This document shows, one piece after another, positions 23,538 to 32,322 of a stretch of DNA of 64,000 nt. The first letter of the stretch is position 1. Every line of letters starts with the position of its first letter. The stretch covers positions 1-64,000 of the forward strand of contig NZ_JAUCBS010000003.1 in the NCBI RefSeq assembly GCF_034676705.1, in the 5' to 3' direction. Made by a program: the position numbers and the translations under genes. The notes beneath the pieces are model-generated. The model did not search any database and had not been told where the DNA came from. It was given only the letters and a program-made list of their open reading frames with translations. The stretch comes from Gemmobacter sp. Its GTDB lineage: Bacteria; Pseudomonadota; Alphaproteobacteria; Rhodobacterales; Rhodobacteraceae.

Positions 23538-23715
23538 CAAGGCCCGAGGTGTTGCCGCGGGAGACGAGGCCCGCATCCGGGCTTGCACCCTTGGTGGAAG
23601 TGGTCACAGTGGAACCCGCGGTTGCCCAGCAATTGGTCTTGGCAATTGGCACACCGGTGCAGGCGGCGAGACCGAGGGATGCACTCATCATGACTGCCCA
23701 AAATCGGACTCGCAT
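23518..23715 (-). CDS. Small lipoprotein, VirB7-like
   Basis: 65 residues from the ATG at 23715. A basic start (MRVRFW) leads into a hydrophobic stretch and the lipobox LGLAAC, so Cys would be lipidated. The mature part is short (~45 residues), with two further Cys and no recognised domain. Its place in the operon, after virB4 and before the VirB5/SLT gene, and its size suggest the VirB7 outer-membrane anchor of the core complex. The ribosome binding site is weak, and an ATG at 23742 is an alternative. The 3' end overlaps the next gene by 20 bp. Confidence 0.65.
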   Translation of the reverse strand: MRVRFWAVMMSASLGLAACTGVPIAKTNCWATAGSTVTTSTKGASPDAGLVSRGNTSGLDVIPCR

Positions 23716-23752
23716 AATCAAGGTTATGTAATATATTGATTTCATTGAGTAA

Positions 23753-26095
23753 TCATTCCTTCCAGAATTTGGGGCGCGCGGCGTAGTCGGCACCAAAGGC
23801 ATTGAGCCCAGCCTGACCGCCACCGAGCGCCGTCAGCAGAGGCCCGAGCGCCTTCAGATCGACGTTGAGAACGGTCGAACCGCGTGGGGAACGAGACAGG
23901 ACCAGCCGCTGGCCGGGGATCGGGTTCAGCACAAAGTCGAGCTCACCATCGGTCAGGCGGAAGCTGTCATAGTCGCTTGAGGCCGCTTCGCCGTTCGGGA
24001 AGAGAAGCTGGTTCGGCAGCGCCTCGAGGATCGAGCGGGCTTTGGAACCACGGATCTGGCTCGGGAATTGGGTCATCATGACGACGACGACATTCTTCTT
24101 CCGGGCCGTCACCAACCATTCGGCGAGCTTCTTCGCGAAGTATTCATCGTCGAGAACCTTCCAGGCCTCATCGATCAGGATCAGTGTTGGGCGCTTTTCT
24201 TCGATCAGCATCTCGATGCGGCGGAAGAGATAGCCGAGGATCGCGGTGCGTTCGGTGCCGAGATCGAGGATCTCGGTGAGATCGACGGCAGTTACGTCAT
24301 GGCTGGCGAAATCCACCACCGGTTCTTTGGCCTCGCCGAAGACCCAGCCATAGCGCCCGTCCGGCCCCCATTCACGGAGCCGCTGCGCCAGATCGAGACC
24401 ATCGCCGACATCGCCGAAGAGTTCCTGGAAGCTCTGGAAGTTCCGCAAACCTTCACGCGCCTTGCCGTTCTGGGCGATGGCGGATTTGAGAGCCTCGGAC
24501 TGCAACAGTGTCATCGGGCCGGAGCGGGACTCGAGGAGCGCCACCAGCCAATCGAGAAGCCAGGCTTCTCCGCGCTCTCCGGCCTCGGTGGCGAGCGGGT
24601 TCAGCCCTGTCGGGCGTCCCGCGCGCACTTCGGCATAACGACCGCCAAGGGCGTGCACGGCCATTTTGAGACCGGCTTCCTTGTCGAAGATGATCGTCCG
24701 TCCGCCTGCCCTTTGCGCTTGGGCGGCAAGGAAGGCGACGGTCGTGGTCTTGCCCCCACCGGATTTGCCGAGAACGAGGGTGTGGCCATTGGTCGGCTCT
24801 GCGGCAGGATCACCCGGTTCATGGAAGCTGAAACGGTGCAGCGAGCCCTGCAGCGTCTGAAAAGCCGTGATCGGCGTCGCCCAGGGAAGGCGCGCCTTTT
24901 CTGTCCCGGTATCGGCGGCGTGGAGGGCAGCCATATCCGCGAAATTGATCGACGACACTGTCATGTCGCGCGCCCGGTAGTCCATGTTTCCGGGATGTAT
25001 CGCGAAGAACGTGGTTTCGAGGGCTGTGACCTCGCGCACGAGCCGCATGCCATTCTGATGCGCAATGCCGCGGATGCGTGCGACCTCTGAGTCGAGGGCT
25101 GCTTCCGTCTCGGCAAAGACAGTGATCGTCATCTGATGCACACCAAAGCCAAGCGCGCCACTCTCGGCCTTGTCCGCCGCCTCGAAGAGCTGAGCCTCGA
25201 CAGTCGCAGCGATGTCCTCCGCTGATCGCATTTGAGCCACGCGGCGCTTCACCCGCTCGGCGATGCTCCCGCGTTCAATCGGCGTATAGCTGTGCGTGAT
25301 GATCGTATCCTGCGCGGCCCCAAGCGCATCGAGCATTCCGGGCCAGGTCGCAGTGGCATAGGATTTGACATAGAGGACGGCGGCAAGTTTTGGCTTGGCC
25401 GCACCCTCTTCGATCTCGACCAGGCCCTTGCCGAACAGCACGGAGGCTCCGGCAGCGTCTTCCGCGAGGAGGCAGTACGGGCTGCGCGGATGCGCCCGCA
25501 ACTCACCAGTCAGAAGCGAGGCGTAGAAGCCAACCAGACTGCCGTCACTGATCTTCATCCGGCGGGTTTTGATGCCGAGACCGGTCTCGAGGATGGAGGA
25601 CACCTCGCGAAGTTCTTCCAGACGGCGGGCGGTGTCTTCGCCCCAGACACGGGCCGCAGCCCTGCCAAAGAACGGCACGGCCAGCGGTGCCACTTGTCGC
25701 CGAACCACTGTCAGGATCAGGACAGAGTCCTGCAGGTTGCGGCGGGTGAGCTCCCTGCCCCAGGCCTTGTCGATGTCGGCCGCAAAGCTGAGCCCATGGA
25801 TGGGCACCATGCCGGTGTCCGCAGGTCGCATCATCCGGTGCAGATAGAAGGTGAACCGCTCGTCGAGCGTGTCGAGGAGATGCGCGAAGCCGGCCCGAAG
25901 GGCTGAGACCGTAGCCGCGCCTGACGTGACCCCGTCGATGCCCGTCACTTCAAGTGACAGCATCAGCGCATTGTCCCGGGTGCGGACGACCTCGTCATCA
26001 AGCTCGATGACGTAAGGCAGATGGGCATAGATCTTCGGGCTGGCCGGGATCAGCCGCCCTGCCCTGCTCCTTGGCATCGTACGTTCAAGAAACAT
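23753..26095 (-). CDS. virB4: T4SS ATPase VirB4
   Basis: 780 residues, the normal VirB4/TrbE length. An N-terminal CagE/TrbE domain (~30-400) precedes the ATPase core with Walker A LGKSGGGKTTT near residue 432, Walker B LILIDEAWKVLDDEYF near 640, and the downstream segment VVVMMTQFPSQIRGS. VirB4 energises pilin extraction and substrate transfer at the inner membrane. The ATG at 26095 overlaps the virB3 end by 11 bp; a second in-frame ATG lies 6 codons in. Confidence 0.95.
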   Translation of the reverse strand: MFLERTMPRSRAGRLIPASPKIYAHLPYVIELDDEVVRTRDNALMLSLEVTGIDGVTSGAATVSALRAGFAHLLDTLDERFTFYLHRMMRPADTGMVPIHGLSFAADIDKAWGRELTRRNLQDSVLILTVVRRQVAPLAVPFFGRAAARVWGEDTARRLEELREVSSILETGLGIKTRRMKISDGSLVGFYASLLTGELRAHPRSPYCLLAEDAAGASVLFGKGLVEIEEGAAKPKLAAVLYVKSYATATWPGMLDALGAAQDTIITHSYTPIERGSIAERVKRRVAQMRSAEDIAATVEAQLFEAADKAESGALGFGVHQMTITVFAETEAALDSEVARIRGIAHQNGMRLVREVTALETTFFAIHPGNMDYRARDMTVSSINFADMAALHAADTGTEKARLPWATPITAFQTLQGSLHRFSFHEPGDPAAEPTNGHTLVLGKSGGGKTTTVAFLAAQAQRAGGRTIIFDKEAGLKMAVHALGGRYAEVRAGRPTGLNPLATEAGERGEAWLLDWLVALLESRSGPMTLLQSEALKSAIAQNGKAREGLRNFQSFQELFGDVGDGLDLAQRLREWGPDGRYGWVFGEAKEPVVDFASHDVTAVDLTEILDLGTERTAILGYLFRRIEMLIEEKRPTLILIDEAWKVLDDEYFAKKLAEWLVTARKKNVVVVMMTQFPSQIRGSKARSILEALPNQLLFPNGEAASSDYDSFRLTDGELDFVLNPIPGQRLVLSRSPRGSTVLNVDLKALGPLLTALGGGQAGLNAFGADYAARPKFWKE

Positions 26096-26351
26096 GGTGC
26101 CGCCTCCGGTTCAGGATGGCGAGCGGCGTCACCTGCATCATGACGGCAAAGACGTGATGCCCGTTGGGGTTCACCTTTGTGGCGAAGCGCGCAAGCCCGT
26201 ACCAGACCGGTGCGGTCAGGAACCACCAAACCGGCTTGAACAAGATGAAGGGCAGCACGGTCATCGCTCCCACTGCCATGGCATAGGGCATCGGCAGGCC
26301 GAGAAACTTGGCTTGCCGCGAGAGCCCGAGGATGACCGCGCTTTTCTCCAT
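26085..26351 (-). CDS. virB3: T4SS membrane protein VirB3
   Basis: 88 residues with the VirB3 layout: a short N-terminus containing LGLSRQAKFLGLPMPY, then two adjacent hydrophobic stretches (YAMAVGAMTVLPFILF and WWFLTAPVWYGLA), and a C-terminal part with TPLAILNRR. VirB3 works with VirB4 in pilus biogenesis. It lies 12 bp after virB2 and overlaps virB4. Confidence 0.9.
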   Translation of the reverse strand: MEKSAVILGLSRQAKFLGLPMPYAMAVGAMTVLPFILFKPVWWFLTAPVWYGLARFATKVNPNGHHVFAVMMQVTPLAILNRRRHHVS

Positions 26352-26363
26352 CTCGCGCTCCCT

Positions 26364-26663
26364 TTAGCTGAAAGAGGTGCGCAGATTGGCAACAATGGTC
26401 GGACCTGCGAATACCAGAAAGGCCCCAACCACAACCAACGCCACCCAGGCCCAACTGATGCGGTTGAACGCTGCAAGGAAACCGGTCACCACAAAGGCGA
26501 TACCAAAGAATGCAGTCGCAAGGACGCCCCGGAAAGATGCCAGAAGGCCTGTCGCGACCTTCTCAGCTTTCGTGAACACGACCTGCGCGAGAGCAGGTTC
26601 AGCCTGAGCCAGCAACAGGGTGCAGAAGGTCAGGCCCAGAAGAGCCAGTGTGGAAGTGCGCAT
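26364..26663 (-). CDS. virB2: Major pilin VirB2
   Basis: 99 residues. A long signal peptide (LALLGLTFCTLLLAQAEPALA) is followed by two hydrophobic helices (VLATAFFGIAFVVTGFLAAF and WAWVALVVVGAFLVFAGPTIV) separated by a short polar loop (NRIS), the standard VirB2/TrbC pilin topology. An AAAGGA element 12 bases upstream of the ATG is the likely ribosome binding site. Confidence 0.92.
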   Translation of the reverse strand: MRTSTLALLGLTFCTLLLAQAEPALAQVVFTKAEKVATGLLASFRGVLATAFFGIAFVVTGFLAAFNRISWAWVALVVVGAFLVFAGPTIVANLRTSFS

Positions 26664-26683
26664 AGTTTGGTTTGTCCTTTTGA

Positions 26684-27373
26684 TCAGAGATCGGCGAGGA
26701 GGCGGTCGTAAACCGCCATCACCTTTACGATGTGAGATTGGGTCTCGTCATAGGGCGGGATGCCGTCGTATTTGCGCACGGCTTCCGGCCCGGCGTTATA
26801 TGCGGCAAGCGCAAGCTCAAGGCTGCCGAACTCGGCCATCTGCTCGAGGAGGTAGCGTGCGCCACCGTCGAGGTTTTCGATCGGATCTGCCGGGTCGACA
26901 CGGAGGTAGTCCGCCGTCCCGGGCATCAGCTGAGCGAGGCCCAGGGCCCCGGCATGACTGACTGCCCCTTGGGTGTAATTGCTTTCGACCTTGATCATGG
27001 CTTGGAAGAACGCGGCCCATTCGGCCGGTGAGAGGTCCAGCGCCAAGAGAGCCGGATCATCCTGATGGCGGGCTGCAATCAGCCGGATCGCGGGTAGCAC
27101 CTCAGCCAGTGCCGCAACGCCCTTGGAGCTGAAAGAGACGTCGACTGTCTCCCCCTCCCCTTCCCGGGCCTCTTCTTCCGGTTCTTGCCGCGTCGGGGCG
27201 ATCAGTTTGCCCTGTCTGTCATAGCGCAGGACGGAAGTATCTATGGTGGCGAGCTCGATCGCTGTCCCCTGCCCGCCCCTGTCATTCCACCGGATCACCT
27301 CGGCCTGCGAGGCTCCGCATGCCGCGCCGGACATCGCCAGCGACAGCAGGCACGTCGAGATGATCGAGGGCAA
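26684..27373 (-). CDS. virB1: Lytic transglycosylase VirB1
   Basis: SLT-family peptidoglycan hydrolase: catalytic Glu in MIKVESNY, then HAGALGLAQLMPGTADYL, GGARYLLEQM and LALAAYNAGPEAV. The start is uncertain. A TTG at 27373 gives 229 residues beginning with a good signal peptide (PSIISTCLLSLAMSGAACGASQA); an ATG at 27334 gives a shorter leader. The open frame continues to 27604, but those codons overlap the gene at 27282-27620 in another frame. It is the second SLT domain in the operon, besides the VirB5/SLT chimera. Confidence 0.85.
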   Translation of the reverse strand: MPSIISTCLLSLAMSGAACGASQAEVIRWNDRGGQGTAIELATIDTSVLRYDRQGKLIAPTRQEPEEEAREGEGETVDVSFSSKGVAALAEVLPAIRLIAARHQDDPALLALDLSPAEWAAFFQAMIKVESNYTQGAVSHAGALGLAQLMPGTADYLRVDPADPIENLDGGARYLLEQMAEFGSLELALAAYNAGPEAVRKYDGIPPYDETQSHIVKVMAVYDRLLADL

Positions 27374-27620
27374 GCTTGCCGAAGGCGAGGCCGAACATGC
27401 CGATCGGGGAATTGACGATCCGTTCCCGCGCAAGGGCTGTGACCAGCATGAAGCGCTCGCCTGAAGCATTGACCACATAGAACAGCCACTCGCCGGAAAA
27501 TCGCCCCTCGGGGTCCGGAGCCGACACACACTCGATCTCAACAGTCGCTCCTTCCATTGCCGCCATCTTGCGGAAATCGCGTTCCAGCAAGACGGGCAAA
27601 GCACGTCTTCTTGTCGTCAT
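27282..27620 (-). CDS. Small conserved-type protein at the head of the transfer operon
   Basis: 112 residues from the ATG at 27620, which has a GAGGGG ribosome binding site. It opens with a basic segment TTRRRALPVLLERDFRK, then a beta-rich middle (VEIECVSAP, SGEWLFYVVNASGERFML) and a helical end (FGLAFGKLALDHLD). No signal peptide. It is the first gene of the long reverse-strand transfer operon and overlaps the start of virB1. I do not recognise the family; a regulatory or assembly role is possible. Confidence 0.65.
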   Translation of the reverse strand: MTTRRRALPVLLERDFRKMAAMEGATVEIECVSAPDPEGRFSGEWLFYVVNASGERFMLVTALARERIVNSPIGMFGLAFGKLALDHLDVPAVAGDVRRGMRSLAGRGDPVE

Positions 27621-27790
27621 GGGTTCCCCTCGGGTTCGATCTGTCGGGGATCGTTGTAACGGAAAGTTTTCCGTGCGGCGATGCCTAACAGAAAGTCTGG
27701 CGCATACAACGTAAAAATGACAAACACGATAAAATAAGTCCGGTTGGCGATCGACAAGGGTCGCACCTCGTCGGCCAGAAGAGCGGGCGG
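27621..27790. promoter_or_regulatory. Divergent intergenic region between the transfer operon and two exported-protein genes
   Basis: The 170 bp between the reverse-strand transfer operon (first gene starting at 27620) and the forward-strand gene at 27791 must carry promoters for both directions. The middle is AT-richer, with CAACGTAAAAATGACAAACA near 27708-27727 and a GATAAAATAAGTCC stretch after it. No clean -35/-10 pair or operator palindrome stands out by eye. Confidence 0.4.
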
Positions 27791-28222
27791 ATGCCGGAAG
27801 AAGGATCAAAGGTGTCGATGAAATCCGATGGCCGAAATACTTCGCACTGCCTTCGAAACAAGGGAAGTCGCCCCCTGTTTCCGCTACCGATCCGAGGGCG
27901 GCTTTTACGTCGGGTGGGCGTGCTGCGTGTCGCACGCGCCGTCGTAATGTGCGCCTTGTTCGTTATGGTCCCCGCCTCAGCACAACCTGAGGTGATTCGG
28001 TGTCTGCCCCCCGAAGCACCGATGACCGAGCTGCCAGTCGACGTCCTGGCCGAGTACCGCGCAGAAATCGCGGCCGAGTTCGAAGCGTATTTCGCGTTGA
28101 TCACGGAACATATCGCCTGCCTCGATGAAGAGCGCGCCCGAGTCCTAGACGAGGCCCGTGCTGCGACCAAGGCCTACACCCGCCTCATCAACACCATCCC
28201 TGTCAGAAAGGACCTCCCGTGA
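27791..28222 (+). CDS. Exported protein, function unknown
   Basis: 143 residues as drawn, but the first ~41 look like an over-long leader. A GTG at 27914 would start at a typical signal peptide (VGVLRVARAVVMCALFVMVPASA) with cleavage before QPEVIRC. The mature part is about 75 residues and mainly one helical stretch (VLAEYRAEIAAEFEAYFALI), with Cys in IRCLPP and HIACLDE. It is coupled to the next gene by a GTGA overlap. Placement divergent from the transfer operon suggests a role in conjugation; no family recognised. Confidence 0.6.
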   Translation: MPEEGSKVSMKSDGRNTSHCLRNKGSRPLFPLPIRGRLLRRVGVLRVARAVVMCALFVMVPASAQPEVIRCLPPEAPMTELPVDVLAEYRAEIAAEFEAYFALITEHIACLDEERARVLDEARAATKAYTRLINTIPVRKDLP

Positions 28223-28857
28223 AACGTCACTTGCCCGCCCTGCTCATTGGTCTTGGGCTATCGACCGCCGCCGTCTCACCGGCGGCTGCCTATCCGGTCG
28301 ACTGCGCGATCCTCCTGTGTCTCGCCGGGGGCTGGCCTGCTTCCGCCGAATGCGCCCATGCACGGGCAGTCTTCATCCGCCGCATTACACCCTGGCCGAT
28401 CGAGCCGCCGCTGCAGATCTGGAACTGTCCGATGCGGGCGCGTTTCCGGCAGGAAGAGCGTTCGATAGAGCGCGTATTTGACATCGCTGTTCGCGTTGAA
28501 CCGGTGCCGCTCGTCTCGATCCCCGAAACACCGCTGACGCTTCAGCGCGTCCAGGACCGGGCAGATGTCGATATCTCCGATCCGGCGTTTGATTTCGTCC
28601 GGTCGATCCGGGTTTTCGAGATCACCTACCAGCAGCGTCGAAATCAGCACGGCGACTGCAACAGCTGGAGCAGCGTCTACATGGGCGCCTATGGCTCCCA
28701 AGGTGACTACAGTCGTCGTCGGAGTAGCGTTTCTGCGGTGCCGACCGCGTCAGATCTCGCTGTGCCGGCGGACTGTCGTAGCTATTGGCACCGTTCTGTC
28801 TTCGTCGAATGGCGCAACTATGAAGGCAGCTACGGCCATGAGGAGGTTCACTACTGA
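28219..28857 (+). CDS. Exported Cys-containing protein, possibly TrbM-related
   Basis: 212 residues starting at a GTG that overlaps the previous stop. The signal peptide is MKRHLPALLIGLGLSTAAVSPAAA or close to it. The mature N-terminus DCAILLCLAGGWPASAECAHA, followed by a WNC motif, recalls the Cys-rich start of TrbM-type transfer proteins. The C-terminal half is Tyr/Ser/Arg-rich (GDCNSWSSVYMGAYGSQGDY) and ends HEEVHY. Coupled with the preceding exported protein; probably periplasmic or outer-membrane, perhaps in mating-pair formation. Confidence 0.6.
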   Translation: MKRHLPALLIGLGLSTAAVSPAAAYPVDCAILLCLAGGWPASAECAHARAVFIRRITPWPIEPPLQIWNCPMRARFRQEERSIERVFDIAVRVEPVPLVSIPETPLTLQRVQDRADVDISDPAFDFVRSIRVFEITYQQRRNQHGDCNSWSSVYMGAYGSQGDYSRRRSSVSAVPTASDLAVPADCRSYWHRSVFVEWRNYEGSYGHEEVHY

Positions 28858-28879
28858 GGACACCCAACCTACTGCGCGC

Positions 28880-29235
28880 CCCGCCACAATTGAAAGCCAT
28901 CCAGGATCAGAACGTCCGGTTTGGTGATGGCCTTAAACATGCGGGCGTGACGCCCTTGGCAAGGGCCTCAAAGATGAGCGGGACGCGGTAATAGACGACG
29001 TTGCGCCGTCTCGACAGGCCTTGTGACCCAGGGCACAAGCGATCCATCTCCTGCTGAGGCAGGTCTGACCGGTGATCAGCAGGCTCTCAAGCCGGTCGAC
29101 CCAGCCCCCGTCGATCAGATGCGTCATGACGACGCGATTGAGGCCCCGCAGTTTGCGCAAGGTGAGATCCTCGACGCTGGCGGTCTGCCGGAGGGTAACG
29201 AACTTCAGGCGGGCGGTCAGGCGCTACCCCACGAC
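28880..29235 (-). pseudogene. IstB remnant of an IS21-family element
   Basis: On the reverse strand the reading LTARLKFVTLRQTASVEDL, RGLNRVVMTHLIDGGWVD, LESLLITGQT and WIACALGHKACRDGA is recognisable as the IS21 helper ATPase IstB around its Walker A. The Walker A itself is damaged (GQTCLSRR in place of GPTGVGKS), a stop precedes RLTARLK, and the frame is lost after the GHKACRDG segment. Both ends are truncated, and the left end meets the exported-protein gene. It is non-functional. Confidence 0.7.
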
Positions 29236-29238
29236 AGC

Positions 29239-29412
29239 CATAACCAGTTGCGCACACACCTCGCCGACATTCTCGGAGGCTACAACTTCGCGCGAAGGCT
29301 CATGACCCTCGGTGGACTCACGCCTTACGAATACACTTGCAAAATCTGGACATCAGAGACGGATGAATTCATGCTCGATCCTATCTACCAGATGCCGGGG
29401 CTGAAAACCTTG
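29239..29412 (+). pseudogene. C-terminal remnant of an IS481-type transposase
   Basis: The forward reading HNQLRTHLADILGGYNFARR, LMTLGGLTPYEYTCKIWTSE and LDPIYQMPGLKT matches the very end of IS481-family transposases, which typically finish with a HQMPGLNT-like segment. The preceding catalytic core is absent, replaced by the IstB remnant, so only about 58 codons survive. From here to 29617 I see no other gene. Confidence 0.7.
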
Positions 29413-29617
29413 CGCAAAGCCGAGAAGTGTTCAGGGGTTGTCGCAAATTTCTGCGACTGACCTTTGAGGCGCCGCAAGACCTGTAAAGGCTCTGGCCCCT
29501 AATTCAGAGGCAAGCCGAAGGGGCCAAAACGGTCCGACGTGGCCAAGTTGTCGCTACGGCGTCGGCCTCGGATTGGTCGTGTCTGCTCATCGGCGGTGGG
29601 TTTTGATTTGATCATGG

Positions 29618-30169
29618 TCATTGAGCTGTGATGGCGCGTTCACGCAAGTATCGAACTATGTCCGCAGACTCCGGCATCCAGCGATCCTTCCCCTTGCTCG
29701 TGATCCGCAGCACTGGGACGGTGGCGCGCCCGCGCGCCTCCAGCAACTCTTCATAGTAGTTAGGATTATCCCAGACATGACGCAATTCGACATTTGCCTT
29801 AGTCTCCCTGATCGCATGCAGGACACGCTGGCAGAAAGGGCATTGAGGATAGTAATAAAGTGCGAGACCAGTTTCGTTCAGGGGGTCAGGCAGGCTCAGC
29901 CGTTCGATGAAATGGTCGGCATACATCAGTGGCCAGGGATGGGTCTTGCCGAAACGTGCAAGACGTTCTTCCTCGACCGAGATGAGACACGTTACAATTT
30001 CGGCCTTGGACAGATTGCGGCCAAGAATACTGCTCAGGGGTCGCTGTAGAAAGCCCGCATACCAGATCGCCCAATCAGGATCTTCGCCGCCGACCTGAAT
30101 GAACGCCATCGCATGGGCTTCCCCCGCCTTCTCGAACGCTTCTATCAGCGCCTCGTGTTTGTTCTGCAT
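29618..30169 (-). CDS. Glutaredoxin-domain protein
   Basis: 183 residues from the ATG at 30169, which has a strong GGAGGGG ribosome binding site; the longer frame to 30382 is not needed. Residues ~1-95 are helical (EALIEAFEKAGEAHAMAFIQ). The C-terminal ~75 residues are a glutaredoxin: LALYYYPQCPFCQRVL with the CPFC redox pair, then RATVPVLRI with the cis-Pro, and a final helix IVRYLRERA. It probably reduces mixed disulfides with glutathione and faces the thioredoxin-like gene at 30295 divergently. The N-terminal part is unrecognised. Confidence 0.75.
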   Translation of the reverse strand: MQNKHEALIEAFEKAGEAHAMAFIQVGGEDPDWAIWYAGFLQRPLSSILGRNLSKAEIVTCLISVEEERLARFGKTHPWPLMYADHFIERLSLPDPLNETGLALYYYPQCPFCQRVLHAIRETKANVELRHVWDNPNYYEELLEARGRATVPVLRITSKGKDRWMPESADIVRYLRERAITAQ

Positions 30170-30294
30170 TCCGTCCCCTCCGGATTTGATAGCGGCCACA
30201 CTGGCCATGATGTGCGCGCCGTCAATAGACAGGACGCCATGCCCAACGGCCGTTGGGGCTTGGCATCTTCGGCTTCGGTCACCATATTTCACGA

Positions 30295-31218
30295 ATGGCA
30301 CATACATCCTTTCATGAACACCGCGAACTTGGCGAAATTGTCTGGCAGCGTGACTTCGATGTGGCTCTCTCACTTGCCGCAAAGAAGGATCTTCCAGTCC
30401 TCCTGCTGTTTCAGGAGATACCGGGTTGTTCGACCTGCGTGAATTTCGGCCAGGATGTACTGAGCAATCCGCTCTTGGCCGAAGCGATCGAAGAAAACTT
30501 CATCGCGCTGGCCATCCACAATAACAAACCCGGCCGGGACGCTGAAATTCTGGCCCGGTTCCGTGAGCCGTCCTGGAACAATCCGGTCATCCACTTTCTC
30601 AGGCCCGATGGATCGCCGCTGATCCCCAAGCTGGCCAACCGTTATGACCCGCTGGCGATTCATGACAAGCTTGTATCAGCGCTTGAGGCGATGGGGCGCC
30701 AGGTGCCGGAATATCTGCGGCTTTTGCGCGATGATCTTCTGGCCGATTACGGTCTGGCGCGCAGCGTCAACATCGAGACGCCATGTTTCTGGTCGGGCGA
30801 AACTTCGCTGGCCCAGCACCCGGCTGTGCTGACAACCGAGGCTGGCTGGATTGGCGACGAAGAAGTGGTCCGCATTGATTACGATCCCGCAAGAGTAGAC
30901 ATGGCGGCCTTGGCGAAATTCGCTGAAACCGAGGGCTTTGAGGTAGGTGAGCCCACGGGTTTCCGCACCGACAAGGCACCGCAATACTATATCAGCAAGT
31001 CGCGCTTCGCGCATCTGCCGCTTAGCCGGGCGCAGCGTACGCGGATCAATCTGGCTATCCCCTATCGTGACCGGCCCGAACGATTCCTTAGCCCCCGGCA
31101 GGCTGCATGGCTGGCCAAGCCAGACCTGACCACGCTTACCCCGGCATCGACCTATCGCGGCAACTTCCGCGCGGAATGGAAACGGCTGGGCGGTTTGGAC
31201 AAGGCGGTGGCGGAATAA
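30295..31218 (+). CDS. Thioredoxin-like protein (PGCSTC) with an MsrA-like C-terminal segment
   Basis: 307 residues from the ATG at 30295 (the frame opens at 30253). The N-terminal ~130 residues are thioredoxin-like, with LPVLLLFQEIPGCSTCVNFG supplying a C-x-x-C pair and NPVIHFLRPDG the cis-Pro strand. Further on, ETPCFWSGET, LTTEAGWIGDEEVV and RIDYDPARVD follow the pattern of methionine sulfoxide reductase A, including a Cys-Phe-Trp like the MsrA catalytic site. Together they suggest a self-reducing Met-repair enzyme. The gene lies in a cluster with two more MsrA-type proteins and MsrB. Confidence 0.65.
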   Translation: MAHTSFHEHRELGEIVWQRDFDVALSLAAKKDLPVLLLFQEIPGCSTCVNFGQDVLSNPLLAEAIEENFIALAIHNNKPGRDAEILARFREPSWNNPVIHFLRPDGSPLIPKLANRYDPLAIHDKLVSALEAMGRQVPEYLRLLRDDLLADYGLARSVNIETPCFWSGETSLAQHPAVLTTEAGWIGDEEVVRIDYDPARVDMAALAKFAETEGFEVGEPTGFRTDKAPQYYISKSRFAHLPLSRAQRTRINLAIPYRDRPERFLSPRQAAWLAKPDLTTLTPASTYRGNFRAEWKRLGGLDKAVAE

Positions 31219-31281
31219 ATCCGCCACCGGCCCAGTCATCCCTGCCAGTCAACCCCACTGGTTAAACCTTGGCAGCCGCTG

Positions 31282-32271
31282 TCACCCCTTGGATGACAGG
31301 CTGGGGTGCCTGCCGAACTTGTTGCGCAAGGCCGACAGGAAACGGTTGCCAAGTTGATCGGCATCGCGCGATGCGAACCGCGCGAAAAGTGCTGCGGCCA
31401 GAACCTGCGCCGAAGTGCGCTGGTCAATAGCGGCCTCGACGGTCCAGCGACCTTCGCCACTTTCGGTAACTTCTGCGGAATAAAGATCCAGCGACGGATT
31501 TGCCGCCAGCGCATCAGCCCCCAGGTCAAGAAGCCAGGAACTGACCACACTGCCACGCCGCCAGACCTCGGCGATGGCGGCAAGATCAAGGTCATAGCGA
31601 TAGTCTTCAGCGACGACCTCGTTCTTGGCAGAGGCGAACAGCGCAAAACCTTCGGCCATGGCCTGCATCATGCCATATTCGATCCCGTTATGGATCATCT
31701 TCACATAATGGCCCGAACCAGCCTTGCCGCAGTGCAGCCAGCCCTGTTCGCCGGGCGCCTCTGGCCCGCCGTCGCGTGCCGGCGTGCGTTGGGCCGCGTC
31801 GATACCCGGTGCCAGCGCGTCCAGAAGCGGCGCAATGCGGGTGACCGCCGCCTGCGTCCCGCCCAGCATCAAGGAATAGCCGCGCGTCAGGCCGAAAACC
31901 CCGCCGCTGGTGCCGCAATCAGCCATCAGGATACCACGTTTGGCCAAGCTGCCAGCGCGGGCGACGCTTTCCTTGAAATGGCTGTTGCCGCCGTCCACGA
32001 TCACATCATCAGGACCGCAGAAGCCCGCCAACTCGTCCAAGACCTGCCCGGTTACTTCGCCAGCAGGCACCATCAGCCAGATCACCCGCGGCGGGGTTAG
32101 TGCGGCAACCAAGGCGGGCAGATCGGGCCATGCCGTAGCACCGGTCTCGGCAGCAATCTCTTCGCGCGTTGCGGCGGAATTGGCGAAGATGTGACAATGA
32201 TGCCCGGCCTTTGACAACCGGCGCACCATATTGCCGCCCATGCGGCCAAGACCAACAAAGCCCAGTTCCAT
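31282..32271 (-). CDS. gnd: 6-phosphogluconate dehydrogenase (decarboxylating), short form
   Basis: 329 residues, the short NAD-type GntZ/Gnd form (the E. coli enzyme is ~470). The Rossmann start is LGFVGLGRMGGNMVRRL; the substrate loop IVDGGNSHFKESV, the GTSGGVFGL segment and the catalytic GSGHYVKMIHNGIEYGMMQ are all present. It converts 6-phosphogluconate to ribulose 5-phosphate and provides NAD(P)H, which fits the surrounding redox-repair genes. It is convergent with the thioredoxin-like gene. Confidence 0.9.
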   Translation of the reverse strand: MELGFVGLGRMGGNMVRRLSKAGHHCHIFANSAATREEIAAETGATAWPDLPALVAALTPPRVIWLMVPAGEVTGQVLDELAGFCGPDDVIVDGGNSHFKESVARAGSLAKRGILMADCGTSGGVFGLTRGYSLMLGGTQAAVTRIAPLLDALAPGIDAAQRTPARDGGPEAPGEQGWLHCGKAGSGHYVKMIHNGIEYGMMQAMAEGFALFASAKNEVVAEDYRYDLDLAAIAEVWRRGSVVSSWLLDLGADALAANPSLDLYSAEVTESGEGRWTVEAAIDQRTSAQVLAAALFARFASRDADQLGNRFLSALRNKFGRHPSLSSKG

Positions 32272-32322
32272 CCAGTTCTCCTCTCGTCATTGTAACGGCG
32301 GGACAAGGCCCGCCGGATAAGT

